A stretch of 64,000 bases of DNA from Brachynemurus nebulosus (GCA_035578155.1 JAPWDM010000006.1:10742305-10806304), one strand, 5' to 3'. Counted from the stretch's first letter, positions 11,609-23,410 are shown. Translations and numbers: made by a program. Notes: generated by a model not told the origin, from the letters alone.

Positions 11609-12557
11609 TAGATAAAAACAACTTTACTGTCTTTACAAATTACAATATTACTTTCTTAGGTATTTTGTAGGCGTACTGTACTGAAATAATTATTTTATTA
11701 GTGTACATACAGTTATGTTGATTACTGTATGTAATTTGCATTATCCTGTGTTCTCTTACTGTGCTCTACTTACGAATTGTGCGATGCTTAGGAAATGGAA
11801 CTTGGTCGGGTTTTTTTTTGCGCTCATAAAATACTCTTACCTATTTTTCTTTTTAATCACATGAAAAAGAAGGCAAAAAAATTTTTTTCTTCACGAACTA
11901 GAAACGACGGGAGATTTCACTAGAGGGTTGGCTTCTCTCTTCGTGTAGCTTGATAATTTTTAGTGGAAATAATTTTTTTTACATTAAATGCACATTTAAA
12001 AGTATTTATTACAAACAAGAGACTATTTAAATTTTATTATTTTTTTAATAATAAATCTTCTTTTATTGTTACTGAGTAAATTAGCAAATAAATACTGACA
12101 ACTTAATGTTTAGTTTAATATAAATTTCGCTTAATTCCGCTTAACATTTCGGTGAACAAAATTAACTGTCTCCTGTATAACACAAAAATATTATTTTATC
12201 TTTTTAACCTGTATAGATTGCAATGCTTCCTATGCTGGACAAACTTTCAAAACCAGTTATAAGGAACTAACACATTGGCACTCACGTAATCGCAATTTTT
12301 GGTGTATATCTATTAGAAACAAGTCCAAAGATATTGCGCATTTATCCAAGAGGCTGTAGACTTAACAATTTGGAAGCTTTGGAAATTAATACGTTGGATC
12401 AGAATTCAAATCATATCATCATTCTGTAATCAGATCGATTTGAACAAATTTCCTTGGTTAAATCGATAACATAACGTAACATTATTTGATTACGTGACAT
12501 TAACTCAATCCATTTCGCAACTTCTTTTGGACTAGGAGAGGGCAACAGATTTTGGTA
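11609..12557. other. AT-rich intergenic DNA
   Basis: No gene or recognised repeat seen. Confidence 0.55.
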
Positions 12558-13441
12558 TACCGTAAAGCCGTCTAGACCCGAACACTTTGCACCAATCTTC
12601 AAAGTAACTAATTTCTACATTAACCTACAACAATAAACATTTGTTCTTGACGTCATTAGAGAGAGAAAAACATCCTCTAAACAGCTGTCCCAATAAAAAC
12701 TACGGATTTCAACTTTTACTATCTTATTTTACAGGATTACTATCCTACAGTTTTTCAAAGAAATAAAATGTGTGTCTAACTTAGACATGTAGTAATTTTC
12801 GTCATAATTGTCATATTGTTCTAGTTTTGATGTGTATGTGTTCAGAATTTTATCGCGCATCATTTAATGATGTTTGAAGTTATATTCGATGTATATATAA
12901 AAAAAATACACTATATATATGTATATCCGTTTAGACCCGGACACATCAGTTTATTACACTATGGCCGCGATTTGCACCAGCTGTAACTCCCACTATTCAT
13001 ACGTTAATATTCCTGCCAGAATTACGCGGTTTATACCTCCTTCTGGTGTCATGTCGTATGTTTACTTCATAGAGAGGCATAGTATGCGTTGCCCCCTCTC
13101 CCTTCCCACAAAATATTTTGAAGTCTTTGACAGGTTCAAAGACATCAGACGATATAAAACACTGTCCTAAACCCGATGGAAGAGGTTAGTTTGCATGTTA
13201 TTACATTATTTAAGTAAGTGTCCGGGTCAAGAGCGATTTGGGGTGTCGACCCGGACTACTTACTAATTATATTTTTTTTATTTTTACTTATAATGAAACA
13301 AATGGGTCAGGGATATAACAAATAATAAACACTCTTTCTAATGGTAATACTTTTATTGGTGATATCTATGACGGAAACATGTATAAATATAAAATTAACC
13401 AAAAAATTTAAAAGTGTCCGGGTCTAGACGGTTTTACGGTA
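12558..13441. mobile_element. TIR element with CCGTCTAGACCCG ends
   Basis: The left end TACCGTAAAGCCGTCTAGA and the right end, complement of TACCGTAAAACCGTCTAGA, pair over about 30 bp and continue into CCCGGACACTT-type sequence. Total length is 884 bp. The GACCCGGACAC word recurs internally near 12935 in direct orientation, and GTGTCCGGGTC near 13215 in inverted orientation. An 83-codon frame (12919-13170, plus strand, several cysteines near its start) lies inside but resembles no family I recognise. I do not call it a gene. Confidence 0.8.
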
Positions 13442-13547
13442 CGTTCAATTGGCATGAGCATGAAAATCGTTGGAAATTTTATTTTCCCTTCACAAGTTCA
13501 TGTCACTTAAATTTATCTTTCAGTACTTAACGAAAATATCTTTGTAT

Positions 13548-13746
13548 TTTTCATGAATTTAGAATTTTTTGAGTTTTGTATCTTAAAAGCAAAAATTAGG
13601 GTTAGAAGACATTGAGTTATAGATTACCAGAAAACTATATGGGTAATATTCATAACTAAAAAAAGGTTTAATTTGGTCTATTGGCAGTTTACTGTCCGAG
13701 GCCCTAATTGTGCGAGCCCAACTCTTCCTTGGCCGACCACCTGAAT
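13548..13746. repeat. 3' part of a GGGTTCC-family repeat
   Basis: It contains GTCCGAGGCCCTAATTGTG and GCGAGCCCAACTC followed by CTTGGCCG. This is the closing segment of the insect repeat whose fuller copies lie at 23411-23858 and 52967-53550. The opening segment is not present here. Confidence 0.55.
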
Positions 13747-14048
13747 TATAATGTATTATCAGGCAATGATTTTTTCAAATTTAAAAAGAAAATATATTAA
13801 ATATTTTTCAGTTAGATAATAATCTTTATTTCCATGTTTTGGATTGTATATAGTACGGTTTTAGTCATTTAGTTTGTTAAAATTCTTACAAGCTTTTTTC
13901 ATTTCCTTTATAATGTTCACAACACAAAAATTTCTTATTATATTTTTTTTTATAAAGGCGCATAACACCCATAAATAATTCAAAAACATTTTTTTTTAAA
14001 GTGATATTTTTCCGCTGCTTATTATATGGTGAAATATTTCTGTATACA
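13747..14048. other. AT-rich intergenic DNA
   Basis: Nothing supportable seen. Confidence 0.55.
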
Positions 14049-15230
14049 ACAAAGCGACCAATATGATGAAAAAAAAAAAAGAAAAACTTTGAAACAAAAA
14101 GCTAACAAACTATAATAAAAACAAAAAGTGCTGAAATATTAAAAAAAAAATGAAAAATAAAAAAAAAACGAAAAATATATATATAATTTCTTTTATCCTA
14201 TTTTGTGAAAAATTTTCCGGAAAACACTGTGGTAGGTATGAGAAGTTATTTTGTAAGCCAACTATTTTTTTTTCATTTGAAACATTCCAAAAGGTAAAGT
14301 AACATTTTTTTCTAGTGTTCCGTACAAAAATTGACATCAACTAGTAAAAATACGACAGCGTAACTGGACTACAATTCTGGAATTGATATTTCTTTGAGTT
14401 AAATTGTTTTTCGACAATAAATTCGAGTTGCAGAAAATACAAATTTCACGAGAGGTTTGTATTTTTTCGAATAAATTTTGGGTTTTGTCCAATGAAAATT
14501 TGTTGTCCAGCAATTTAACAAGATCTTTCAACTGTCAAAAACGCAACAGCGAAGCTGAAGCGTTTTTATTAGTTGACAATTCTTCGAGTTAAATTGGTTT
14601 TAGGCAAGAAATTTCAGTTGTAGACAACACAAATTTATTCAGAAAACACAACAAAGCGACCAATATGATGAAAAAAAAAAAAAGAAAAACTTTGAAACAA
14701 AAAGCTAACAAACTATAATAAAAACAAAAAGTGCTGAAATATTAAAAAAAAAAAATGAAAAATAAAAAAAAAAAAAATTAAAAATATATATATATAATTT
14801 CTTTTATTCTATTTTGTGAAAAATTTTCCGGAAAACACTGTGGTAGGTATGAGAAGTTATTTTGTAAGCCAACTATTTTTTTTTTTTTTTCATTTGAAAC
14901 ATTCCAAAAGGTAAAGTAACATTTTTTTCTAGTGTTCCGTACAAAAATTGACGTCAACCAGTAAAAATACGACAGTGTTGCTGGACTACAATTCTGGCGT
15001 TGATATTTCTTTGAGTTAAATTGTTTTTCGAACTTATTATTACACGAGAGGTTTGTATTTTTTTGAATAAATTTGGGGTTTTGTCCAATGAAAATTTGTT
15101 GTCTAGCAATTTAACGAGAACTTTCAACTGACAAGCGTTGTTTTTAGTTGACAATTCTTCGAGTTAAATTGTTTTTAGACAAGAAATTTGAGTTGTAGAC
15201 AACACAAATTTATTCAGAAAAAATATAAAA
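14049..15230 (+). repeat. 602-bp tandem duplication (repeat family C)
   Basis: Copy 1 (about 14049-14650) and copy 2 (about 14651-15230) both begin AACAAAGCGACCAATATGATG within a base or two. Both include the blocks CACGAGAGGTTTGTATTTTT and TTCGAGTTAAATTG, and both end CACAAATTTATTCAGAAAA. Equivalent words are offset by 602 bp. Copy 2 has a small deletion near 15030 and differs mostly in homopolymer length. A third, diverged copy of the second half is at 61080-61440. Open frames inside are A/T-run artefacts. Confidence 0.88.
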
Positions 15231-15240
15231 CTCAAGTGTA

Positions 15241-15752
15241 TAATACGGTAAGACAATTTAACGAATAAAATAAATTAGTAGGTATAATTCATGCTCTTAT
15301 TTAATACATTGCTACTATGGTTCTGAAATCATTTAAATTTACCAATACGAATTTTTCGTTTCATTTTTATCGTGTTTACCTACGATGAAATGATCAATGA
15401 AATGTTTTGTACCATTTGTATCGCTGTAAAAATCTGTCCTAACTTTTTTTTTCACGACAAACGTGAAAAATTTACAACATTCTTATAGCACTTGATACAC
15501 ATGAGTTAAATTATTAGGAAAAATATAAAATTAGAGTTTAACATACGGTAAGATATTTTAGCGAATAAAATTGGTTAGTATAACTCAATAACTCATATTA
15601 TAATTTCATATTTCGTTACAATGGTTTTTAAATCTTCTTTATCTACAATAAAATGACCAATCAAAAGTTTCCAACCAATTTTTTGGATGTAAAAATCGGT
15701 CCTTACTTCTTTTTTCTCATGACAAAACTGAAAAGACTACATACACAAATAC
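15241..15752. repeat. Degenerate continuation of repeat family C
   Basis: Segments such as AATACGGTAAGACAATTTA (about 15242) and ACATACGGTAAGATATTTTA (about 15540) recur about 300 bp apart and match the repeat copy at 61310-61330. No gene is credible; an 85-codon frame (15653-15910) runs into the next palindrome. Confidence 0.5.
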
Positions 15753-15873
15753 TTTACTTTGAAAATACCACTTTTATTTTTAAAACTGTAACAATTCTGT
15801 TTGAAAATGAACTAACGGTTCGAAACAATATTGTCACAGTTTCAAAAATAAAAGTGGTATTTTGCAAAGTAAC
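15753..15873. repeat. Palindrome of repeat family B
   Basis: AATACCACTTTTATTTT near 15765 pairs with AAAATAAAAGTGGTATT near 15845, and the outer edges extend to CTTTG and CAAAG. The segment that follows, ending in ATATGGAATACCATAAAGT, recurs after the related palindromes at 18255 and 22473. Confidence 0.75.
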
Positions 15874-16789
15874 GTATTTGTTTATTATTTACAAATATGG
15901 AATACCATAAAGTAACGCTCAAATCTATTAATATTAAGACTACATACGGTTTAATAGTGCCGTTTATTACTGCAGGAAAAACGGGTGACTTGCGTTGATT
16001 CAATAGTGCAGACCACTATTTGCACAAGTGCACAACTTAAACTTGACGTCTTTTGTTTTTCGTTTGTCAAAAAAAACAAGACGCAATTGTGTTCCAGTTT
16101 TAAAAAAAAAGTAGCTGGATCATCTTGTACATTTTTATTATATTATTATATTTTCTAAAAAAAGAAAAAATTCATATCTGTGGCACATGTTGACGTAACG
16201 TGACGTCAAAATGGGGGCGTGCAGTGTGTGTCGGCGGCGGCGTTGGGGCCCATTGTTGACTTGATTTCATTAGTGCGTTAAAATGCGTGACAATTTAGTT
16301 ATCGCATTTGTTACATCTTTCTTTATAGTGATCGTTACACGTTATATTAACAGTAATAATTGTCATGTTGCTATCTTTTTCTACTTTTATAAGAGTGATT
16401 TCAATAATTGAAACGCATTTTATTTTTTTATCCTGATTTTTTTTTGTATGTTTTAATATAAATGTTAGGTAATTTCTGAAAATATTCGACCTTTTTATTT
16501 TTAAATTTAATGATCTTTAATATTTTATTTGATAATGATTATATTGATCGAAACATGTCATAAGAATTTCAGCAATAATAGTGGTTTTTTTTTTTTTGAA
16601 AAATTTTATTGAATTTTTTTTTTTTAAGTAAATTCAAACTAATCAAAATATAAATTAAAAATTAAAAATTAGATTATTGATGAAAATATTAATTAAATTA
16701 TAAATACATATAAAATCTATATATAGACGCTATATTAATATTAAATATTGGCACAGATATAGTATGAATAATTTGAGAGTTGTCATTTT
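15874..16789. other. Intergenic DNA with a CpG-rich patch
   Basis: At 16189-16255 a GC-rich stretch with TGACGTAACGTGACGTCA-type CRE-like words is followed by GGCGGCGGCGTTGGGGCCC. It could be a regulatory or promoter-like region, but no coding sequence follows on either strand. Near 16548 there is ATCGAAACATGTCATAAGAA, shared with the palindrome at 22473. Confidence 0.45.
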
Positions 16790-16880
16790 TTAGGGCCCCG
16801 TACCTTAAAAGGAGAAACGGAACCCTTATAAGATCACTCTTGTGCCGTTTGTTCGTCTGTCACAGAAATCAGCACTTTAT
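16790..16880 (+). repeat. 5' end of a GGGTTCC-family repeat
   Basis: It starts AGGGCCCCGTACCTTAAAAG, then AAACGGAACCCTTATAAG and a GTTCGTCTGTC block, matching the opening hairpin and the CCGTC-rich block of the copy in the 52.9 kb intron. No matching closing segment is seen nearby, so it is truncated or interrupted. Confidence 0.55.
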
Positions 16881-17156
16881 TTTGGGTTAAAATTGGGGGG
16901 ATAAGTATGGACTAAAAATAGGACAGTTTTAATCGTGTATATTCTGTTAAGCATACTTAAAGAGTGTGAAAATCTGAAAATATAAGAAAAACAATCAGCA
17001 GATACAATTATGGTAGGGAATGCCAAATTCTTGAAATAACAGTTCAGTTTGTTGAAAACAGTTAGTGAAAAGAGGTTTTTCGTTAATTATTCTTCTATTT
17101 CGAAGAGTAATATGGACAACATTTTGGTTTTCTAAACAGATTTAACAGACTATATC

Positions 17157-17509
17157 ATGAGTAATATCAAAGTTTGCGACAACCTGCATGAAAATTATTA
17201 GAAAAATTAAAAGAAAATTGTTGTACATATTTCAATCATTTAAATGATCATCTTCAGGAAATCAAAAAACTCAATTGTGAAACAATTGAGAAATAAGAAA
17301 AACATCAAAAGGACATAACCTTTAAAAGTTATGTCCTTTTTTAAAGGTTATGTCCTTCTGATGTTTTTCTTATTTCTCAGTTGTCTCACAATTGAGTTTT
17401 TTGATTTCCTGAAGGTGATCATTTAAATGATTGAAATATGTAGAACAATTTTCTTTTAATTTTTCTAATAATTTTCATGCAGGTTGTCGCAAACTTTGAT
17501 ATTACTCAT
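17157..17509. repeat. Large near-perfect palindrome, arms about 170 bp
   Basis: Bases 17157-17326 and 17340-17509 are almost exact reverse complements (ATGAGTAATATCAAAGTTTG at the left edge) with a loop of only about 14 bases. Each arm includes a self-complementary AATCATTTAAATGAT word next to CTGAAGAT-type sequence. It is a foldback element or a recent inverted duplication. Confidence 0.9.
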
Positions 17510-18254
17510 TCATTTTTACCTGCATTTGGATTTTGATAATTTAGATTATATCATATTATCGCTACTACTAAAAGATCGTATGTTTCTATATCGTTTGAAT
17601 TCACTCTCTCATGCGATTAAGTAGTATTTAATTGTATCAGTATTAAAATCTGTTAAAAATTTTAAAGATAGGCCCCCATATTTCGAAAACCGTAAGCTCA
17701 AAAACGTCCCTGATTATGACAATCGATTATATCCAGAGGCTCGTTACAACTTTTACTCAAACATCTTTTTGATTATGTCACAATAGTTTTAGCGTAATAA
17801 AAGTGGTAACTCCCAAATTACTCACCCGGTATATTGTATATGGAAGGGTAAATGATATAACCAATCCATCAATCAACATATAATATATAAGTAAAGTATA
17901 TATAATATTTATTGTATAAAACATTTAACTTACAAAAATAATATGAATTGGATATTATGTTTATGTACGTAACACAATAAAGGTTTTCCAACTTGTGTTC
18001 AGAATTTTGTTTACGTTCCAAATGTTATCGTTGATGTAGGATTATTGATTTGAACCATTACATACGTACATACCATTTTCTAAATCAATGTATTGTATAG
18101 TATACAAAAAAGAGATGGGGCATGAGTTACGATTTTATAATGTAAAAATCGAGAAATGGTGAATTGTAACTCTTGCGTGAATAATAGCTAATAAACGTTA
18201 TAAAAATCAAATTTTAACATTTTTCAATGAAGTATGCCTACATGTAAATAATAA
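17510..18254. other. AT-rich intergenic DNA
   Basis: No gene or recognised repeat. A few TATATA-rich stretches occur near 17880. Confidence 0.55.
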
Positions 18255-18600
18255 ACAAATATTTTACTTCGCAAAAATACCACTTTCATTTTGAAACTTT
18301 GACAAAATTGTTTCGAACCGTCAGTTCATTTTCAAACAGAATAAAAATTACATTCGATACATGGCTTATACACTAATTTTATCTACCTATACTTATGAAG
18401 GGGGAGTGGTATGTGATGTGGAAATGGAAGGGGTGGGCATAGTAGGAGAATCCGAAAATCAAGAAAAACACGATTACATTACATGTGACAAAAGACAAAC
18501 AAACACGTGACCAAAGATGCGAAAGATACAAAGTAAAATATTTGTTTATTATTTATAAATATGGAATACTATAAAGTAACGTTCAAATCTACCTATTAAT
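18255..18600. repeat. Repeat family B, interrupted copy
   Basis: 18255-18345 matches the reverse complement of the 15.75 kb palindrome (AATACCACTTTCATTTTGAA, then TTGTTTCGAACCGT and TTCATTTTCAAACAGA). 18530-18600 matches the tail that follows it (AAAATATTTGTTTATTATTT, then ATATGGAATACTATAAAGTA). About 170 bp of unrelated sequence separates the two parts. Confidence 0.6.
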
Positions 18601-19796
18601 ATTAATTTATTCTACTAAAAATTTACAAAGTTTACGGAATAAATCAAAAATATATTAAGAAAAATATCAACAACATTGTAGAGATAAATTCTAATAGTAT
18701 TTACAAGTTGAATATTTAGACAATCGCGTTCACTATAAATCAAATTGATCCCTCGTTTAATTCAAAATTTATCATCCACATCAGTTTGAAAAATGTAGTT
18801 TCGTAAAAAAACACATCCAAAGTTTTCTTTTGCAAATTTTCAGTTTTCACCTTCGCATGTTTATGACTAATCTGCTATTCTTGGATTGTACAATAATCCT
18901 TCTCTACCTCGTATTCTTCCATTTGCATCACGTGATCGACTTCATTTGATGTAGTAGCCGCTCTTGCGTAAAGTACGATGCTTAATTACCCAATAACTTA
19001 CTTTTTTCATTTCGATATAACGACTTTGGTAGGTAACATCTTCTAAACATAATCAGCTTCCAAAAACCATAGGAAAAAATTCAGGTAATTTCTAATCAAC
19101 GGCGGTTTTTGTGAGATCAAGTGGGTCTAGGATAAAAAAAAGAAGTTGGGTCATGTTCTTTTACTAGGTCGTAAAAGTCATAAACTTTCCTACTAATAAT
19201 CACATTAAATTGAGTTTCTTAGTAACGTCGACTGATCAATTGAGGAATCGAATCAACTCAAGTCTCATCACTAATGTGAACACTCGTTATGATAAATCCA
19301 TCTGTGCTTAAAATGTATATACAATACGAAACACAGTACTTATATGACAGCTAATACAGATGGAATACATAGTGAGGACGATATAAGAAGTCAGGACCAA
19401 TCAAATGTATTATACAGTCTTGAGTTGAATATAAATTGGCAGAAACTGTTTTTGAAAAGAAAAGAATGAAAAAAAAAGTACTATAACATTATTTCGAGTA
19501 AGCAATGTTACGATTTTTAACCTCAGTACACACGAAAGCAAACGAATTGATGGTTTCCAAAAAAAAACTCTCCCTTTCAAAATTGAAATCACTCGTAAGT
19601 ATTCATAAATTCAAATTTGGTAAAATAAAATTGGTATAATAGACCCCTTAACAATCGCACATGTTGTGAATTATTGTTTGATTCAATAAATTTTTGAAAT
19701 GGTCGCTGTTATATATGTGTAACTACAGTTAACTTTTACGTTTCAAAATTTATAAATAAAAAAAGTTTACCAAGTGCGTGGTAGACACGAATTAAA
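18601..19796. other. AT-rich intergenic DNA
   Basis: Nothing supportable seen. Short frames are scattered and unlike any family I know. Confidence 0.55.
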
Positions 19797-19900
19797 TTAG
19801 GACTCCTCAGTAGTTTAGAGTTTGTTACATGCTCTGAGATAGTCCGGTACAAAAGTATATCTCAGCGGAAAAATTTCCTTTTATCAAAAATTAAATAATG
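19797..19900 (+). repeat. Fragment shared with 41.7 kb
   Basis: TTAAATTAGGACTCCTCAGT followed by a TAGAGTTT word matches TTAAATTAGGACCCCTCAGT plus TAGAGTTTTC at about 41724-41755. Similarity beyond this is weak. Confidence 0.45.
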
Positions 19901-21060
19901 TATTAATATTCTTCAGTTATTATATTTGTTTTTTTTAAATTTCCGCGCGCTTATGTTGAAAAAGCGTTGTAAAAACGTTGTAAAATGATGTTTATAAATT
20001 ATATTTCAAAAACGGCGTAGTGAATAATTTTTATTTCTTATTAAATATGGTTTTGTAGCTTTGTATTTTATAACTTATTAAATTTTTATCAAATTCCTTT
20101 GACACGTTTTCATTTTATTCAAAAAAAAATAGAGTTTTCCCATAAGAACCCGTGTTAAATCTACAAAAATTTTAAATCGTTTTTCTCAAAACTGGGGTAG
20201 TCAATTCTTTTTTTTTCGGTAAGGGCTCGCATTATTGGTATTGAATTAAATAAATATCTAGAGAAGTTTCGTTAAAATCCTTTGAAAACATCGTTTTATC
20301 GACCAATTACTGTAAACACTTTTTTTGGTGTTTACGGTGGTTTATTAAATATATTCGATAATGTTACTTGTACATGTTCTACTAATGTTGTTATCAAGAT
20401 AAATTACGTAATAATTTGGTTCCCTGTGCAATGATATTTTCATTAAGAGTGATGAAAGAATGTAGGCTCGCGAACACATATTTATCGGCCGAAACATATC
20501 GAATTATTCGATTGTGACAAACAGATAGGCGGTTGGAAAAAAAAACAAAATTATACTCTTAAAAGACGATGCATCAGTCAAGAATCACTCCAAGAACTTC
20601 TTAAATAAGTTATGAATTGGATTTATTATAACCATACAAAGAGTAGTGTAACAATCGTCAAATCATTCGTTTAACAGACGTTAAAGATAAGTATACTGTT
20701 TTATTGGTTTATCGGACATTATGTGCGCCAATTTTTCTCCGGAACCCGATGGGGCAAGGGATATAAAACATTGAATAATATTTATGGCGGCCTTAAGTCA
20801 TCATAAACAAAATTTTTTTTATAGTTGGTACCCCTGTTGGTACAGTTTACACTCGCATACATACATATATGTACCCATACACATGAAGTCGTCATAACAA
20901 TAAATTTTATCGTTATTTTTGACCAATTTTTACTTTTCGATGTTGTAAGACACGCGTGGAATATGTTTCTGGCAATATATTATTCACATATGTGTGTATG
21001 TGATTTAGGGCAATAATAAAAATAAAAAAAAATGGCGTAATATTTAATGGGCGAGAGCGT
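19901..21060. other. AT-rich intergenic DNA
   Basis: No gene or clear repeat seen. Confidence 0.55.
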
Positions 21061-21790
21061 TTAGGTTCTAATTTTTTCTTGTATTGTGTCGTCCCAAAAA
21101 AAGTATTGGGTGTTTGCCATATTACATTCCCGTCCAAACAGGTTATATAGTGAAGGGAACGTTTCGGGAATCAAACAAGACTGAGCATATGTAATTTTCA
21201 CTAGTTTCTTGACATTTCCGGGTCTAAGGAACCAAAAAGAAAAAAAAACAAAAGATTCGGAGGGAAATGCTCCAGACTTGGGTTTTTTCCAGAGCTTTTG
21301 TAGGGATTTGTGTATGCTGATGTTTAAATTAATGAATTTTTCCCCAATCCATATTACCTTCTCGTTCAAATAGGTTATGGAGTGAAGGGAACGTTTGGGG
21401 AATCAAACAAAACTGAGCATATGCAATTTTCATTGGTTTCTTGACATTTCCAGGTCTAAGGAACCAGAAAAAAAAACCAAAAAATTCGGAGGGAAATGCT
21501 CCAGACTTGGGTTTTTTCCAGAACTTTTGTAGGGATTTGTGTATACTGATGTTTAAATTAATGAATATTTCCCCAATCCACATTACCTTCTCGTCCAAAC
21601 AGGTTATATTGCGAAGGGAAAGTTTGATAAACAGGTCAGTTTGAGCATATGCGGTTTTCACTAATTTCTTAACTTTTTGGGGGCTAAGGAACTCAGAATA
21701 CCAAAAAATGTGAAAGGAAATTCTCCGGATTTGGATTTTTTCCAAAGCTTTTGTACGTGTTTGTGTACGTTGGGGTCTAAATTAGTGAAT
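21061..21790 (-). repeat. About 230-bp tandem repeat, three units
   Basis: The word AGGTTATAT/G starts at about 21140, 21372 and 21601, so the units are about 229-232 bp. Shared blocks include GAAGGGAACGTTT, TGAGCATATG, GACATTTCC.GGTCTAAGG, GAAATGCTCC.GACTTGG and AATCCA.ATTACCTTCTCGT. The minus strand is unusually open across the array (frames of 138, 102 and 74 codons that repeat the same peptide blocks), but they shift frame between units. I treat this as a satellite-like repeat; a decayed repetitive protein gene on the minus strand is a less likely alternative. Confidence 0.85.
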
Positions 21791-22354
21791 ATTTCCAATT
21801 CTACTGAGAGTTAGAGCAATTAAACCAGGTTCAAAATAATTTTACACATCGGGCATTAAAAAGGACAAAATTTTGACATACTTTTGGTTAGTGGTTCTGG
21901 AGTTGATATTTTTAACCCTTTGGAAAAATTAGAAAATTTTGATTTTTCCGATTTTCTCTGAATTTTGTTTATGAAAATCACAAAGCTAAGGGCATTTTTT
22001 TTTTTTTTGTAAGACCCTCATTAATCTTCCATATCAGAATTGAAAAAATTTTGAAATTTTACAGCATGGTAAGAGCTGTAGCATACTTTCAGTCGGTAAT
22101 CGATTTTTTTTTTTGGAAAATGGTCTCAGAGTAGATAGGAGTGACTTTAAGTATAAACTTCTCCCTTTCCCAGGGAAACTGGGAACAAAATTTAAAAAAA
22201 TTCAGTTTACAAGAACTTTATTTCTGACAATAAAATTTCATTAAAACTTCAAAAAAATTTTTTGATTCTTTGTATAACCTTTGAACGGAATAATCTTTTT
22301 CATATCAATTCGTTATCAGTATAGATCGAATTAAGTAAAAATTTTAAGTGATAA
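21791..22354. other. AT-rich intergenic DNA
   Basis: Nothing supportable seen. Confidence 0.5.
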
Positions 22355-22401
22355 GATGGAAAGCGTTTGGAATCAGTTACTGATTCCAAACGCCTTCCAT
22401 C
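22355..22401. repeat. Compact 47-bp hairpin
   Basis: GATGGAAAGCGTTTGGAATC and GATTCCAAACGCCTTCCATC flank a seven-base centre that is itself nearly self-complementary. Only one mismatch is seen in the stem. It is too short to be a typical animal miRNA precursor on its own. Confidence 0.8.
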
Positions 22402-22472
22402 ACTCAGCAGACGCGAAAGTTCTACAACTATATAATACTAGTAAATAAAAACACTTTACTTAGCAAAATACC

Positions 22473-22579
22473 ACTTTTATTGAATATAGAAATACTTATG
22501 ACATGTTTCGGTCAATATGGCCATTCTCAAACGTGTGACCGAAACATGTCATAAGAATTTCTATATTCAATAAAAGTGT
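22473..22579. repeat. Palindrome with CCGAAACATGTC arms (repeat family B)
   Basis: The left arm (CTTTTATTGAATATAGAAAT, TATGACATGTTTCGGTCA) and the right arm (TGACCGAAACATGTCATA, ATTTCTATATTCAATAAAAG) are about 42 bp, with a central loop containing ATATGGCCATTCTC. It is followed by an ATATGGAATACCAT tail like the copies at 15.75 and 18.5 kb. Confidence 0.8.
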
Positions 22580-23001
22580 TTTTCTTTATTACTATCAAAT
22601 ATGGAATACCATGTTGTCAGCTTTTTTTAAGTAGTTTGAAACATCTTGCAACATCGGGAAAACACCATCATGGTGGTGGTGGTGGTGTCGGTGACGGTGG
22701 CATAATTAATATTGCAGTAACGTATGCTGCTGAAGACGTTAATCACAGCTAATTTACAAGCGTGTTGTATAGTTATACATATCTTTATGGTTGGCACTGA
22801 ATAGTATGTGTGCAAGTACATATACGATAGATATATATGCAAGCAGGTAATATGGAGCGCGGCATTATCGCAATATGTTGCTCGAAACAACCTCTTAATT
22901 GGTATAAGTGAGTAATTTAAGGCCGGCCATACACATACTATTATGGTGTTAAGATAACACGATAATAGTATTATAATATGTTGTAGTGTATTTTATTTTT
23001 A
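22580..23001. other. Intergenic DNA with a GGT microsatellite
   Basis: A (TGG)n run of about six units at 22671-22686. No gene seen. Confidence 0.5.
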
Positions 23002-23262
23002 AGGGGCCCGGGTGTTGGAAATTCCTCGCATTGGCTTACGTTGGGGGCACCTGAATATGGTTGCGATGGTGAAATCAGTTACTTTTTGCAGTGTTAGAGC
23101 AAAAATGGAGCATTTTTTTGCTCGTCACTTGCTTTTTGTATAGAGAAAAATTTAAAACGTATCGGTCCGACAAATTTTTTTTCATTCGCCACTTTTGCCA
23201 CGGAGGGCGCCAACAACAAAGTTTGTCCCACCTCGTAATAACTGTAGGTCCGGCCCTGCCCA
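23002..23262 (-). mobile_element. Probable hAT-type fragment with CAGGGCCGG end
   Basis: The complement of 23244-23260 reads GGGCAGGGCCGGACCTACA. This is the kind of end seen on the CAGGGCC element at 33906. The other end near 23002 (AAGGGGCCCGGGTG) is not a clean TIR. No target duplication is identified, so this is a fragment or a diverged copy. Confidence 0.4.
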
Positions 23263-23410
23263 TCATATTAATAGTGTAAGAAATAATTCAATTTTGGGGC
23301 ATATTTTGAGACCACAATGTTTCTTGGTGGACATTTTTAAAATTACGTTCATCTTTTTCCGTTTTGAGGAAAAAGAAACATTTTGGTAATATTTAGGTAA
23401 AAAAAAAAAC

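Noticed and set aside
12919..13170. 83-codon frame as a zinc-binding protein
   Set aside because: A few cysteines near the start but no zinc-finger spacing; it lies within a MITE-like element.
21329..21745. 138-codon minus-strand frame in the 230-bp tandem repeat
   Set aside because: The same peptide blocks shift frame between repeat units and no domain is recognisable; better explained as satellite.
22355..22401. miRNA precursor
   Set aside because: The stem is only about 22 bp with no normal loop and no flanking lower stem; too short for a canonical precursor.
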